Assembly: GCF_900142675.1 (NCBI RefSeq)
Contig: NZ_FRBS01000001.1
Coordinates: forward strand, 434,001 to 498,000
Source: Shouchella rhizosphaerae
GTDB lineage: Bacteria; Bacillota; Bacilli; Bacillales; Bacillaceae_D
Direction: 5' to 3'
DNA length: 64,000 nucleotides
A program made the translations under genes and the position numbers. Below, in pieces: positions 7,708-16,985 of the stretch. The notes below the pieces were generated by a model. The model searched no databases and had not been told where the DNA came from. It saw only the letters and a program-made list of their open reading frames with translations. Each line of letters opens with the position of its first letter. Position 1 is the first letter of the stretch.

Positions 7708-9066
7708 GTGAAAGTAGCAAAATTTGGCGGTTCATCCGTCGCAAATGCAGAGCAAATTAAAAAAGTGGCTGCCATCATCAAAGCGGATAATAAACGGAAG
7801 ATCGTGGTTGTTTCAGCACCAGGAAAGCGTTACGCTGATGATGCAAAAATGACAGACTTGCTCATTGCCTTGGCCGAAGCTAAAGTGGCAGATCAGCCAG
7901 TAGAAGCAGCATTTAATGCTGTGATGAACAGGTATGAATCGATAGCAAACGATTTAGAGCTTAATCGCGATGTGATCGCTGAAATTGAAGCAGATTTGAA
8001 AAACCGTCTTGAGCAAACAGTGGCGGGCAAAGGGCGCTTTCTTGATATAATGAAAGCTAGCGGAGAAGACAACAATGCAAAACTCATTGCTGCTTATTTA
8101 AGCAAAATCGGTCTAAAAGCTACGTACATAAACCCGAAAGATGCTGGACTTCTTGTTAGCGATGAACCAGGGAATGCCCAAGTGTTGCCTGAAGCATACG
8201 AGGCGCTTGCCAAGTTGGCTGAAATAGACGGAATCGTCGTGTTTCCCGGTTTTTTTGGATTCTCAAAATTAGGAAATCTTGTTACTTTCCCAAGAGGCGG
8301 TTCCGACATTACAGGGGCTATATTGGCCGCTGCTGTTCAAGCCGAGCTTTATGAAAATTTCACTGATGTTGATTCTGTTTACGCTGCGAATCCATTTATC
8401 GTTGAGGATCCAGTTGAAATCAAACGAATGACTTATCGGGAAATGCGCGAACTTTCTTACGCGGGCTTTTCCGTCTTTCATGATGAGGCCTTGATTCCGG
8501 CCTTCCGCAACGACATTCCTGTATGTGTGAAAAATACAAACAATCCTAAATGCAGTGGCACATTAATTTTGGCGGAACGTGAGCGATCACTTAACCCTAT
8601 TATTGGCATTGCTTCCGATGAAGGGTTTGCCACCATTTATGTACGAAAATATTTAATGAACCGCGAAGTCGGATTTGGTCGCCATCTATTGCAAATTTTA
8701 GAAGATGCAGGGATTTCTTATGAGCATATTCCTTCTGGAATTGATGATACATCTGTGATTATCCGGCAAACGCAACTTTCTGATCAGTTGGAAAACGCCA
8801 TTATTGAGCGTATTAAAGAGGAGCTTAACGTAGACGACGTCCACATTGAGCATGATTTTGCGATGGTCATGCTCGTTGGAGAAGGCATGCATAATACAGT
8901 AGGTGTAACAGCTAGAGCTTCATCTGCTTTGGCAAAAGCGGGGGTTAACATCGAAATGATTAACCAAGGCTCGTCTGAAGTTAGCCTTGTGTTCGGCATT
9001 CATTCAAAAGATACTAAACAAGCTGTCCGCGTGCTTTATGAGGAGTTTTTCGGACAAAAGCAATAG
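7708..9066 (+). CDS. Aspartate kinase (aspartokinase III type)
   Basis: 452 residues. It phosphorylates L-aspartate with ATP, the first step toward lysine, threonine, methionine and diaminopimelate. The N-terminal kinase motif VAKFGGSSV and the segment GFFG.SK.G...TFPRGGSDITGA are clear, followed by two ACT domains (IYVRKYLMNREVGFGRHLLQ and MVMLVGEGMHNTVGVTARA), in which effectors bind. The length and single-polypeptide form match B. subtilis YclM (lysine/threonine-sensitive) rather than LysC with its internal start. GTG 7708 follows GGAG. No lysine riboswitch was seen upstream; a stem-loop repeat occupies that position. Confidence 0.92.
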   Translation: MKVAKFGGSSVANAEQIKKVAAIIKADNKRKIVVVSAPGKRYADDAKMTDLLIALAEAKVADQPVEAAFNAVMNRYESIANDLELNRDVIAEIEADLKNRLEQTVAGKGRFLDIMKASGEDNNAKLIAAYLSKIGLKATYINPKDAGLLVSDEPGNAQVLPEAYEALAKLAEIDGIVVFPGFFGFSKLGNLVTFPRGGSDITGAILAAAVQAELYENFTDVDSVYAANPFIVEDPVEIKRMTYREMRELSYAGFSVFHDEALIPAFRNDIPVCVKNTNNPKCSGTLILAERERSLNPIIGIASDEGFATIYVRKYLMNREVGFGRHLLQILEDAGISYEHIPSGIDDTSVIIRQTQLSDQLENAIIERIKEELNVDDVHIEHDFAMVMLVGEGMHNTVGVTARASSALAKAGVNIEMINQGSSEVSLVFGIHSKDTKQAVRVLYEEFFGQKQ

Positions 9067-9076
9067 CCATATGTAT

Positions 9077-9104
9077 GAAGACCAGTTGGTGCCAACTGGT
9101 CTTC
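9077..9104. terminator. Bidirectional terminator between aspartokinase and the ion channel
   Basis: GAAGACCAGTTGG pairs perfectly with CCAACTGGTCTTC around a two-base loop. T-rich sequence follows on the plus strand. Confidence 0.75.
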
Positions 9105-9111
9105 GGTTGTT

Positions 9112-9891
9112 TTATGACGAACGTTCTTTTTTAAGCATTTCTTTTAACTCATCCAATTGCCGTTGGATCGTTTCTAGCTCTTGTGAATGGGCATTGTCGG
9201 CCTCTTCTTTATTGGCTTTTTCAACATTATTGACGATGACGCCGATAAATAAATTGAAAATGATAAACGTACCCACTAATACAAAGGAAACAAAATAAAT
9301 CCAAACCCACGGATTAAATTCCATGAGTGGTCTCATCAAGCCGCTCGACCATGAGTCAAGTGTAACGATTTGGAACAGCGTTAAAATCGTGCGCTGCAAA
9401 TTTCCAAAGTACTCTGGGGATAGCTCGCTAAATAGCATTGTGCCAATGACTGCAAAAATATAAAGAAAAATCCCCATTAAAATGAGAATATTGGCGAGCG
9501 ATGGGATCGTCATGATAAGGGCATCGACAAGGCGCCGCAAAGAAGGGACAACGGATACAGCACGAAGGACCCGAAGGACGCGCAAAATGCGAAGCACCGT
9601 CACAAAATGCCCACCAACAAATACATGGCCAGCTAATACAATGACAACGTCAAACCAATTCCAGCCTTTTCGGAAAAAAGACCGCCCTTCTGCTGCAAAA
9701 CGCATTGCTATTTCAATCGTAAACAGCCAAAGCAACATTCGGTCCAGAAAGTGGAAAAAATGGCGGTTGGTTTCATAAATACTTGGATACGTTTCTAGTC
9801 CAACTAAGATTGCATTAAATAAAATCAGGATGATAATCGTTGCTTGGAACGTCTTATGGTTGACAACCAGCGCAAATTTGTCTTTCAGCAA
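9112..9891 (-). CDS. NaChBac-type voltage-gated cation channel
   Basis: 259 residues with six transmembrane segments. S4 carries Arg101, Arg104, Arg107 and Arg110 at every third position (VLRILRVLRVLRAVS). The pore has the filter TLDSWSSG at 177-184, and S6 ends NLFIGVIVNNVE. A C-terminal coiled coil (LETIQRQLDELKEMLKKE) would hold the tetramer. In alkaliphilic Bacillus such channels let Na+ back in to support Na+/H+ antiport and flagellar motors. NaChBac itself has TLESWASG, so the filter differs at two positions. TTG 9891 has AAGGGGAG upstream. It stands as a single gene. Confidence 0.92.
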   Translation of the reverse strand: MLKDKFALVVNHKTFQATIIILILFNAILVGLETYPSIYETNRHFFHFLDRMLLWLFTIEIAMRFAAEGRSFFRKGWNWFDVVIVLAGHVFVGGHFVTVLRILRVLRVLRAVSVVPSLRRLVDALIMTIPSLANILILMGIFLYIFAVIGTMLFSELSPEYFGNLQRTILTLFQIVTLDSWSSGLMRPLMEFNPWVWIYFVSFVLVGTFIIFNLFIGVIVNNVEKANKEEADNAHSQELETIQRQLDELKEMLKKERSS

Positions 9892-10000
9892 TTTGTGGTT
9901 CTCCCCTTAAATAATTGGTACAGCGAATCAGAGCGCGTTTTCAGAAAGGTGCTCTTCTATCGTACCAGCAAACGATCAAAAAAGGGAAGCAGCAATTCCT

Positions 10001-10852
10001 TTATTGGTGCTTATGAATGGGATCGCGTTCAAACGAAGCGCCAATTGCAGCGGAGCGCTTGACAGCTTGATGAATCGCCTGTTGAAACAATTCTTGAGCG
10101 GAAGAATGATCTAAATGGGCAATCGCTGCTTCCGTCGTCCCATTTGGGCTCATGATTTCTTTATAAAGGTCTTTAGGCGATTTGCTGCTATTGGAAAGCT
10201 GTTTGGCGGCGCCACCAATCGTTTGGTTAATCAATGCCCGTGCCTCAGCTGGGGAAAGCCCTTCCGCAATGGCGGCATTAAGCATGGCTTCGGCGACGTA
10301 ATAAATATAAGCAGGGCCGCTCCCAGCTATGCCAGTGGCTGCATCCATTTGTTGTTCGTCTACAACTGTCACTGTGCCGATAGATGAAAAGAGCGTCTTG
10401 GCGAAAGCAAGTTGCCACTCTGTCGCGTAAGTGCCAATTGACAAAGTTGTGGCCGAGGCAAGCACACGGGCCGACGTATTCGGCATCGCTCGTATCACCG
10501 CTGTATCCGCAGGCAGCCAGCTTTCTAGCGTTTCAAGCTTGATGCCTGCCGCAACGGATATAACGAGCTGTTTCTGCGGATCGAGCAGTGAAACAAGCGA
10601 ATCGGCCACTTCTTGGACGTTATGAGGTTTGATTGCTAGTACAATAACGTCTTTGCCTTTAACTGCCTCTTCATAGGATTGCGCCGCGTGGACGCCATAG
10701 GCAGCGTGGAGCTGATTAAGACGTTTGCGGTTGTTCGCGTTTAATACGGTGATGTGGGGCGCTTTGCCGCCGTTAGTTTTGGCTATACCGCCTATAAGCG
10801 CTTCAGCCATTGAACCGGCGCCTAAAATGGCGACGGTTGTCTGATGTGTCAT
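10001..10852 (-). CDS. proC: Pyrroline-5-carboxylate reductase
   Basis: 283 residues. It reduces 1-pyrroline-5-carboxylate to proline with NAD(P)H, the last step of proline synthesis. The N-terminal nucleotide motif ILGAGSMAEALIGG and the C-terminal signature GIAGSGPAYIYYVAEAM ... EARALINQTIGGAAK ... SPNGTTEAAI are diagnostic. AGGAGG precedes the ATG. It is the third gene of proB-proA-proC, 11 bases after proA, so one operon can carry out the whole glutamate-to-proline route. Confidence 0.95.
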   Translation of the reverse strand: MTHQTTVAILGAGSMAEALIGGIAKTNGGKAPHITVLNANNRKRLNQLHAAYGVHAAQSYEEAVKGKDVIVLAIKPHNVQEVADSLVSLLDPQKQLVISVAAGIKLETLESWLPADTAVIRAMPNTSARVLASATTLSIGTYATEWQLAFAKTLFSSIGTVTVVDEQQMDAATGIAGSGPAYIYYVAEAMLNAAIAEGLSPAEARALINQTIGGAAKQLSNSSKSPKDLYKEIMSPNGTTEAAIAHLDHSSAQELFQQAIHQAVKRSAAIGASFERDPIHKHQ

Positions 10853-10863
10853 GAATAAGCCTC

Positions 10864-12111
10864 CTATTCTTTCACTTGTCCTTCCCCATAAATGCCATAC
10901 TTGCTCGTCGTTAAAGCTTTTAAGCCCATTGGCCCTCTCGCATGGAGTTTTTGAGTACTAATGCCAATTTCAGCGCCAAACCCAAATTCAAACCCATCTG
11001 TAAAACGAGTTGAGGCATTATGGTATACACAAGCCGCATCGACAGTGGCGAAAAAGGTGTCCCGTTCTGCCAATGATTCTGTAATAATTGCTTCAGAGTG
11101 TTTTGTCCCATATTGATTAATATGAGCAATCGCTTCATTTGTATCAGCGACAACACGAATGGCTAAGCGCAGATCCAAATATTCAGTCGACCAGTCGTCC
11201 TCATTCGCTTGTGCGATGCGTGGATCAAGGGTGCAAGCTCCTTCATTGCCGACAAGTGAGACCCCTTTTGCAGACAAGCGTTCGACTAGTGCTGGCAAAT
11301 GAGCTTTTGCAAACGACTGTTCAACAAGCAGTGTTTCGCATGCATTGCATACAGACGGGCGTTGCGTTTTAGCGTTGACGACAATATCAAATGCCATATC
11401 AGGGTCGGCAGAGCTAGCGACATACACATGGCAGTTGCCAACGCCAGTTTCAATAACAGGAATGGTCGCCTCCTGCAACACCGTTTGAATTAAATTGGCC
11501 CCGCCGCGAGGGATCAGAACGTCAATCGTTGATTTTAACTGCATCATGTTGGCCGCTTCCTCTTTCGACGTGTCTTCGAGTAATTGAATGACGTCAGGAT
11601 GAATAGGCGAGTTTTGAAATGCTTTTTTCAATGTGTGGACAATCGCTTTGTTGGAGTGGAGAGCGCTGGCGCTTCCACGCAAGACGACAGCGTTGCCCGT
11701 TTTGACTGCTAATGTGCAAGCGTCGACGGTCACATTTGGCCTTGCTTCATAAATCATCCCCACTACACCGAACGGTACGACCATTTCCTTGATAACAAGC
11801 CCGTTCGGCCGTTTGATCTCCTCTTTTACTGCACCAATCGGCTCAGGCAATTCAATTAAGTGGTCAATCGCTGTGGCCATCGCGTCAATTCGCGCTTTTG
11901 TTAACAACAATCGGTCAATTAAGTGGTCGCTAAGCCCGTTTTTCTTAGCATTGGCAATATCCAATTGATTGGCTTGGAGCAATACGTCTGCGTCTGCTTT
12001 TAGTTGTTGGGCCATCGCTTGAAGCACGCTGTTTTTTTCTGCTGTAGTTGCTTGTGAAAGGGATGGGGCATGCGCTTTTGCTTTTTGTGAGATCAATTTT
12101 GCAGTTGCCAT
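10864..12111 (-). CDS. proA: Glutamate-5-semialdehyde dehydrogenase (gamma-glutamyl phosphate reductase)
   Basis: 415 residues, the same length as the B. subtilis enzyme. It reduces gamma-glutamyl phosphate to glutamate semialdehyde with NADPH. The catalytic cysteine lies in PSVCNACETLLV, and the substrate loop IPRGGANLI is present. AAAGGAGTG precedes ATG 12111. That ATG shares one base with the proB stop (TAATG), so translation of the two subunits of the pathway is coupled. Confidence 0.95.
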   Translation of the reverse strand: MATAKLISQKAKAHAPSLSQATTAEKNSVLQAMAQQLKADADVLLQANQLDIANAKKNGLSDHLIDRLLLTKARIDAMATAIDHLIELPEPIGAVKEEIKRPNGLVIKEMVVPFGVVGMIYEARPNVTVDACTLAVKTGNAVVLRGSASALHSNKAIVHTLKKAFQNSPIHPDVIQLLEDTSKEEAANMMQLKSTIDVLIPRGGANLIQTVLQEATIPVIETGVGNCHVYVASSADPDMAFDIVVNAKTQRPSVCNACETLLVEQSFAKAHLPALVERLSAKGVSLVGNEGACTLDPRIAQANEDDWSTEYLDLRLAIRVVADTNEAIAHINQYGTKHSEAIITESLAERDTFFATVDAACVYHNASTRFTDGFEFGFGAEIGISTQKLHARGPMGLKALTTSKYGIYGEGQVKE

Positions 12112-13229
12112 TAATAAGAACACTCCTTTTTTGTCGCCACCCAAAAGTCGCGGTGAATAACAGCTTTTTTTGAACGTTTTGTTAGAGACAAGGCTTCCTC
12201 GCTATTGAGTCCTTTAATAAGCTCTAGTTCATGTTTGCTAAAGTTGGTTTTCCCCTTGCCGATGGGGCGGTTGTTGAAAAACACTTCAATGATGTCGCCG
12301 GCTGAAAAATCGCCTTTAGCTGAGAGTACGCCTGCAGGCAGCAAGCTTTTGCCCCTTTTTAACAACGCGGTTGAAGCGCCGCTGTCGATTTCAATGCTTC
12401 CAGCCGGTTCGCTATGGAAGACAATCCATTGTTTTGTCGTCGACATCGTTTTATTTGTAAAGGGGCCGAGATACGTACCATCGCCTTTACCAAGTAAAAC
12501 ATCTGTAAACGTTTCCCTTCCTTTGCCATTGCCGATAAATACATTTGTACCAAGCTCAATCGCCGTTTTCGCAGCAAGCAGCTTCGACTTCATGCCTCCT
12601 GTTCCAACAGCAGAAGTATCAGCGCTCACCCGATCAAGCAATGCTTCAGGTACGCTTGCTAAGTAATGGTATTTTTTGGCGTTAGGCGAGTCGTTTGGGT
12701 TTTGGTCATATACACCGTTGACATCGGTATACAAGCAGAGCATATCTGCGTGAATGATGCCGCTAACGAGGGCAGACAAGCGGTCATTGTCGCCAAACGT
12801 CAGTTCATCAACTGAAGTCGAGTCGTTTTCGTTAATGACTGGAATAGCACCTCGCTTTAAGAGTTCACGCAATGTTTGTGAAATGTTTGAAAAACGTGCT
12901 GGATCCGCAAAGTCGGCTCGTGTTAACAGCAGCTGCGCTGCTGTGTAGCCATGCAAGCGGAATGCATCCATATATGCTTGCATGAGCAAGCTTTGGCCAA
13001 CGGCTGCTGCCGCTTGTTTTTGCGAAATGGATTTCGGCCTCTGGTGATAGCCAATGAGCGTAAAACCAGCCGCGACTGCGCCAGACGTCACGACAATCAC
13101 ATTTATGCCTTGATGGCGCAGCTCGCATATGGCTTCGACATGGCCTCTTAACCGTTCCGTGCTTAAGGCGCCGTTGCCATCTGTTAAACTGCTGCTGCCA
13201 ATTTTAATGACAATCGTTCCTGTGGCCAT
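12111..13229 (-). CDS. proB: Glutamate 5-kinase
   Basis: 372 residues. It phosphorylates glutamate to start proline synthesis. The amino-acid kinase domain (VIKIGSSSLTDGNG, GAVAAGF, NENDSTSVDELTFGDND) is followed by a C-terminal PUA domain (LLPAGVLSAKGDFSAGDIIEV). Proline feedback inhibition is the rule for this family. Start ATG 13229 follows AGGAGG. The gene is first in proBAC and lies under a proline-type T-box leader, so transcription should respond to uncharged tRNA-Pro. Confidence 0.95.
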   Translation of the reverse strand: MATGTIVIKIGSSSLTDGNGALSTERLRGHVEAICELRHQGINVIVVTSGAVAAGFTLIGYHQRPKSISQKQAAAAVGQSLLMQAYMDAFRLHGYTAAQLLLTRADFADPARFSNISQTLRELLKRGAIPVINENDSTSVDELTFGDNDRLSALVSGIIHADMLCLYTDVNGVYDQNPNDSPNAKKYHYLASVPEALLDRVSADTSAVGTGGMKSKLLAAKTAIELGTNVFIGNGKGRETFTDVLLGKGDGTYLGPFTNKTMSTTKQWIVFHSEPAGSIEIDSGASTALLKRGKSLLPAGVLSAKGDFSAGDIIEVFFNNRPIGKGKTNFSKHELELIKGLNSEEALSLTKRSKKAVIHRDFWVATKKECSY

Positions 13230-13306
13230 TGGCCGCACCTCCTACTATAGCCATTTTTTCTACTGGTGCTTGCATTGTTCATGGGGTGAAAAAAGGTTCG
13301 AGCAAA

Positions 13307-13555
13307 TAAAAAGAGCTTTTCCCATCCTCAAAAAGGACGGAAAAAGCTCCGCGGTACCACCTTCATTGGCATTGATTATGCCCACTTTCCCATTCTTTAA
13401 CGCAGAATGCTACGCTGGTTTTTGCCAGCAGCGTCGTGGGGTAGGTTTCAAACGCAGAAGGGATGGTCGGTTTTTTCAGCCGGTGAAACCAACTCTCTTT
13501 ACATATTCTGCCTTTTACTGGTCCCAGTCATCACTGCACCGTACATATCGAATTG
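13307..13555 (-). ncRNA. T-box leader of the proBAC operon
   Basis: On the minus strand the T-box sequence AAGGTGGTACCGCGGAGC is complete at 13363-13346, followed by a terminator (stem of GAGCTTTTTCC type, then TTTTTA) ending near 13307. The upstream part carries Stem I features with AGTAA and AGAGAG motifs. A CCT codon at 13445-13443, followed by A, fits a proline specifier. Uncharged tRNA-Pro would stabilise the antiterminator and let proBAC be transcribed. The specifier position is an inference from alignment by eye. Confidence 0.9.
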
Positions 13556-13560
13556 AAGTG

Positions 13561-13589
13561 ATTATATCGAGCCTTGCGAAGAAAGTCAA
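13561..13589 (-). promoter_or_regulatory. Sigma-A promoter of proBAC
   Basis: On the minus strand TTGACT, a 17-base spacer and TATAAT lie just before the T-box leader. Confidence 0.85.
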
Positions 13590-13903
13590 TTCCTTTTTTC
13601 TGTCTGCGGCTCGGTGTACGGTGAGAGAAAGCCCACAAACGATAAAGCAGATGTAATTTAGCTCTAGTGCCAATCGGAAGCAGTTATGTTGACAAGGCGT
13701 TTCTCTTTTTAAAAGGCAAAAAGCTAAAAGGTTCTTTTTCTTCGTAGCAAGCGTTTCTTTTCCTAATCTTTGTGACGTTCGTCCAAAAGATCGCGCCATA
13801 AAAGAAGCACTTTTGTGATTTGGGCTGAATACGATAGGTTAGGAGTGAAGGGATAGGTAAGGCTGAGGTTTTACTTACTTCCTAGAAAGGGCTGATGGAA
13901 TCG
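13590..13903. other. Intergenic stretch between the proBAC promoter and asnO
   Basis: About 310 bases with no convincing gene. A single degenerate match to the left end of the stem-loop repeat (AAACGCTTG on the minus strand near 13750) is noted, but the second end is missing. The asnO promoter must lie here and was not identified. Confidence 0.4.
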
Positions 13904-15754
13904 ATGTGTGGCATTACTGGGTGGGTTGACTGGCAAAGAAACCTACGCACGGAAACGAAACAGATGAAAAATATGGCAAACACGCTGAATCGGCGCGGCC
14001 CTGATGCGCTCGAAACATGGACGTCCGACCACGCTGCGTTCGGGCATGCGCGGCTTGTCGTTGTTGATCCAGAGGGCGGCAAACAGCCGATGACCCGCAC
14101 TGCTAAAGGCAATACATGTACAATCGTGTACAATGGCGAACTATACAACACAGAAGAGCTACGCAAAGAACTTCTTGCCCATGGGCACACATTTGCTGGC
14201 CATTCAGATACGGAAGTGTTACTTAAAGCGTATATGGAGTGGGGAGCCGCATGCCTTGAAAAATTGAATGGCATTTTTGCGTTTGCTGTTTGGGATGAAC
14301 AAGAACAAACATTATTTATGGCAAGGGATCGCCTTGGTGTTAAGCCGCTATTTTATACAGAAAAGGATGGCATGCTTCTCTTTGGATCAGAACTTAAAGC
14401 GTTGCTGGCCCACTCGCAAATCGAAGCGGTTGTTGACCGTAGCGGATTAGCTGACGTGATGGGGCTTTCACCTTCACGGACGCCAGGCCACGGTATTTTT
14501 AAAGGAATTGTCGAGTTGCGTCCGGCCCATTACTTGCAATTTAGTAAAAATGGTTCCGCAGTAAAACGTTATTGGCAATTGCAAAGCAATATCCATACAG
14601 AAACGGCACATGAAACCGCTGCTCACATTCGTGAACTTTTGGAAGATATTGTTGAGCGCCAGCTTTTTGCTGACGTTCCCGTTGGCATGTTTTTGTCAGG
14701 GGGTGTCGATTCTAGCGCGTTAACGGCAATCGCTGCACGCATCTACGAAAAGCAAGGGAACGCTCCGATTTTTAGTTATTCCATTGACTATGAGGAAAAT
14801 GAAAAATATTTTAAGGCAAGTACCTTTCAGCCAAATGCCGATGCCGATTGGGTAGAAAAAGTCGCAGCTCATTGCGGCACCAACCATAAAAATTGCATTA
14901 TCGGCAACGATGTCCTGGCCAATTTGCTAAAAGAATCTGTCCTTGTAAGGGATACACCGGGAATGGCCGACGTCGACTCATCCTTGTTGTGGTTTTGTAA
15001 GCAAATTAAAAATGATGTGACTGTTGGTTTGTCCGGGGAGTGCGCTGATGAAATATTCGGTGGCTATCCATGGTTCCATAAAGCAGAAGTGATGGCCATA
15101 GACGGTTTTCCTTGGATGCGCTCGCTTGATGAACGGATTCAATTGTTGCAGCCTGATTGGCAGAAACGCCTTAATCTCCAGGAATACGTGTATGATCGTT
15201 ATAAAGAAACGATTCAAGAAACACCGCGGTTTGACGGAGATTCTCCTGAGGAAGCTAGGCGGAGGGAAATTTCTTACTTAAATATGATTTGGTTTATGAC
15301 AAACTTGCTAGACCGCAAAGACCGGATGAGTATGGGCGCTTCCCTTGAAGTCAGGGTTCCTTTTTCAGACCATCGCTTAGTCGAGTATGTGTGGAACATT
15401 CCTTGGGAGATGAAAACATATGGGGGCAGAGAAAAGGGGATACTACGCAAAGCATTGCAAGGATTGCTCCCTGACGATGTACTCTTCCGGAAAAAAAGCC
15501 CTTACCCGAAAACCCATCATCCTTTATATACGGCGGCCGTAACAAAGGCGATCCAGGAAGTCGTTCGCCAAAAGGACGCACCATTGTTCACTTTTATTAA
15601 CCGCGATCGCCTTAAAGAAATTGCAGATAAAGGTGGTTTCGACACAGGGAAACCTTATTTTGGCCAATTAATGGCAGGGCCACAACTCCTTGCCCATTTT
15701 GTCCAAATCGATTACTGGATGAAGGCATACAACATTCAAATTGATGAATCGTGA
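13904..15754 (+). CDS. asnO: Asparagine synthase (glutamine-hydrolysing), AsnO type
   Basis: 616 residues. The N-terminal class II glutaminase needs Cys2, so ATG 13904 (MCGITGWVDW) is the start even though an ATG lies nine bases upstream. The glutaminase covers about 1-210 (RRGPDA, YNGELYNTEELRKEL) and the synthetase domain has the PP-loop FLSGGVDSSALTA and the segment LSGECADEIFGGYPWF. Over its length it matches B. subtilis AsnO, which is needed for sporulation, better than AsnB or AsnH. It makes asparagine from aspartate, glutamine and ATP. Confidence 0.93.
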   Translation: MCGITGWVDWQRNLRTETKQMKNMANTLNRRGPDALETWTSDHAAFGHARLVVVDPEGGKQPMTRTAKGNTCTIVYNGELYNTEELRKELLAHGHTFAGHSDTEVLLKAYMEWGAACLEKLNGIFAFAVWDEQEQTLFMARDRLGVKPLFYTEKDGMLLFGSELKALLAHSQIEAVVDRSGLADVMGLSPSRTPGHGIFKGIVELRPAHYLQFSKNGSAVKRYWQLQSNIHTETAHETAAHIRELLEDIVERQLFADVPVGMFLSGGVDSSALTAIAARIYEKQGNAPIFSYSIDYEENEKYFKASTFQPNADADWVEKVAAHCGTNHKNCIIGNDVLANLLKESVLVRDTPGMADVDSSLLWFCKQIKNDVTVGLSGECADEIFGGYPWFHKAEVMAIDGFPWMRSLDERIQLLQPDWQKRLNLQEYVYDRYKETIQETPRFDGDSPEEARRREISYLNMIWFMTNLLDRKDRMSMGASLEVRVPFSDHRLVEYVWNIPWEMKTYGGREKGILRKALQGLLPDDVLFRKKSPYPKTHHPLYTAAVTKAIQEVVRQKDAPLFTFINRDRLKEIADKGGFDTGKPYFGQLMAGPQLLAHFVQIDYWMKAYNIQIDES

Positions 15755-15955
15755 GTACTTCGCTCAGTAAAGCGCTCATTGGGAGTGCTTGTGCCAGCGA
15801 AACGGAAGCAAAGCAAGTGCATGCAGGTTAAGGTCACAGTCTAGCCTCCTGCCCTTGGTTTGCTTTTTGTGTACGAATACGAGTGTGGGTCACGCTTTTT
15901 GAACCCTTTGAAAATTGGTATACTATACATAAAACGAAAAAGGGAAGGGACGCTT

Positions 15956-16909
15956 ATGCCATTAGTCGATATGCCGTTGCGCGAGTTGTTAGCTTATGAA
16001 GGAATAAACCCTAAACCAGCAGATTTTGACCAATACTGGAACCGGGCCAAAACGGAAATTGAAGCGATTGATCCCGAAGTCACTCTAGTCGAATCTTCTT
16101 TCCAGTGTTCGTTTGCAAACTGTTACCATTTCTATTATCGAAGCGCTGGAAATGCAAAAATCCATGCGAAATACGTACAGCCAAAAGCAGGGGAGAAGAC
16201 GCCAGCAGTTTTTATGTTCCATGGGTATGGGGGGCGTTCAGCCGAATGGAGCAGCTTGTTAAATTATGTAGCGGCGGGTTTTTCTGTTTTCTATATGGAC
16301 GTGCGTGGACAAGGTGGAACTTCAGAGGATCCTGGGGGCGTAAGGGGGAATACATATAGGGGCCACATTATTCGCGGCCTCGATGCCGGGCCAGACGCAC
16401 TTTTTTACCGCAGCGTTTTCTTGGACACCGTCCAATTGGTTCGTGCTGCTAAAACATTGCCTCACATCGATAAAACACGGCTTATGGCCACAGGGTGGTC
16501 GCAAGGGGGCGCCTTAACGCTTGCCTGTGCTGCCCTTGTTCCTGAAATCAAGCGTCTTGCTCCAGTATACCCGTTTTTAAGCGATTACAAGCGAGTGTGG
16601 CAAATGGATTTAGCGGTTCGTTCGTATAAAGAATTGGCTGATTATTTCCGTTCATACGATCCGCAACATAAACGCCATGGCGAAATTTTTGAACGCCTTG
16701 GCTACATCGATGTCCAGCATCTTGCTGACCGGATTCAAGGAGATGTCCTAATGGGAGTTGGTTTAATGGATACAGAATGCCCGCCGTCTACCCAATTTGC
16801 TGCTTATAATAAAATAAAGGCTAAAAAATCGTATGAGCTCTATCCTGATTTTGGCCATGAGCACCTTCCAGGAATGAACGATCATATTTTTCGCTTTTTC
16901 ACTAGTTGA
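15956..16909 (+). CDS. Acetyl xylan esterase / cephalosporin C deacetylase family hydrolase
   Basis: 317 residues, the normal length for carbohydrate esterase family 7. The catalytic triad is visible: Ser182 in GWSQGG, Asp272 in GLMDTECPPST and a histidine in DFGHEH (301 or 303). The family motifs MDVRGQGG and HGYGGRSAEW are present. The enzyme removes acetyl groups from xylo-oligosaccharides and is cytosolic, as there is no signal peptide. ATG 15956 follows AAGGGAAGGG. No sugar-utilisation genes adjoin it. Confidence 0.9.
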   Translation: MPLVDMPLRELLAYEGINPKPADFDQYWNRAKTEIEAIDPEVTLVESSFQCSFANCYHFYYRSAGNAKIHAKYVQPKAGEKTPAVFMFHGYGGRSAEWSSLLNYVAAGFSVFYMDVRGQGGTSEDPGGVRGNTYRGHIIRGLDAGPDALFYRSVFLDTVQLVRAAKTLPHIDKTRLMATGWSQGGALTLACAALVPEIKRLAPVYPFLSDYKRVWQMDLAVRSYKELADYFRSYDPQHKRHGEIFERLGYIDVQHLADRIQGDVLMGVGLMDTECPPSTQFAAYNKIKAKKSYELYPDFGHEHLPGMNDHIFRFFTS

Positions 16910-16985
16910 ACGAAGTCGTTTTTCCCACTCCATTCATGGGCTGTCCAAGCTTTGCATATAAGTGGATGGAGGGGAGGCTTTGATC

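Noticed and set aside
13748-13767. A further copy of the repeat left end (AAACGCTTG on the minus strand) before asnO
   Set aside because: Only about nine bases are strictly conserved and no CAGACTG or second end accompanies it, so it may be chance.
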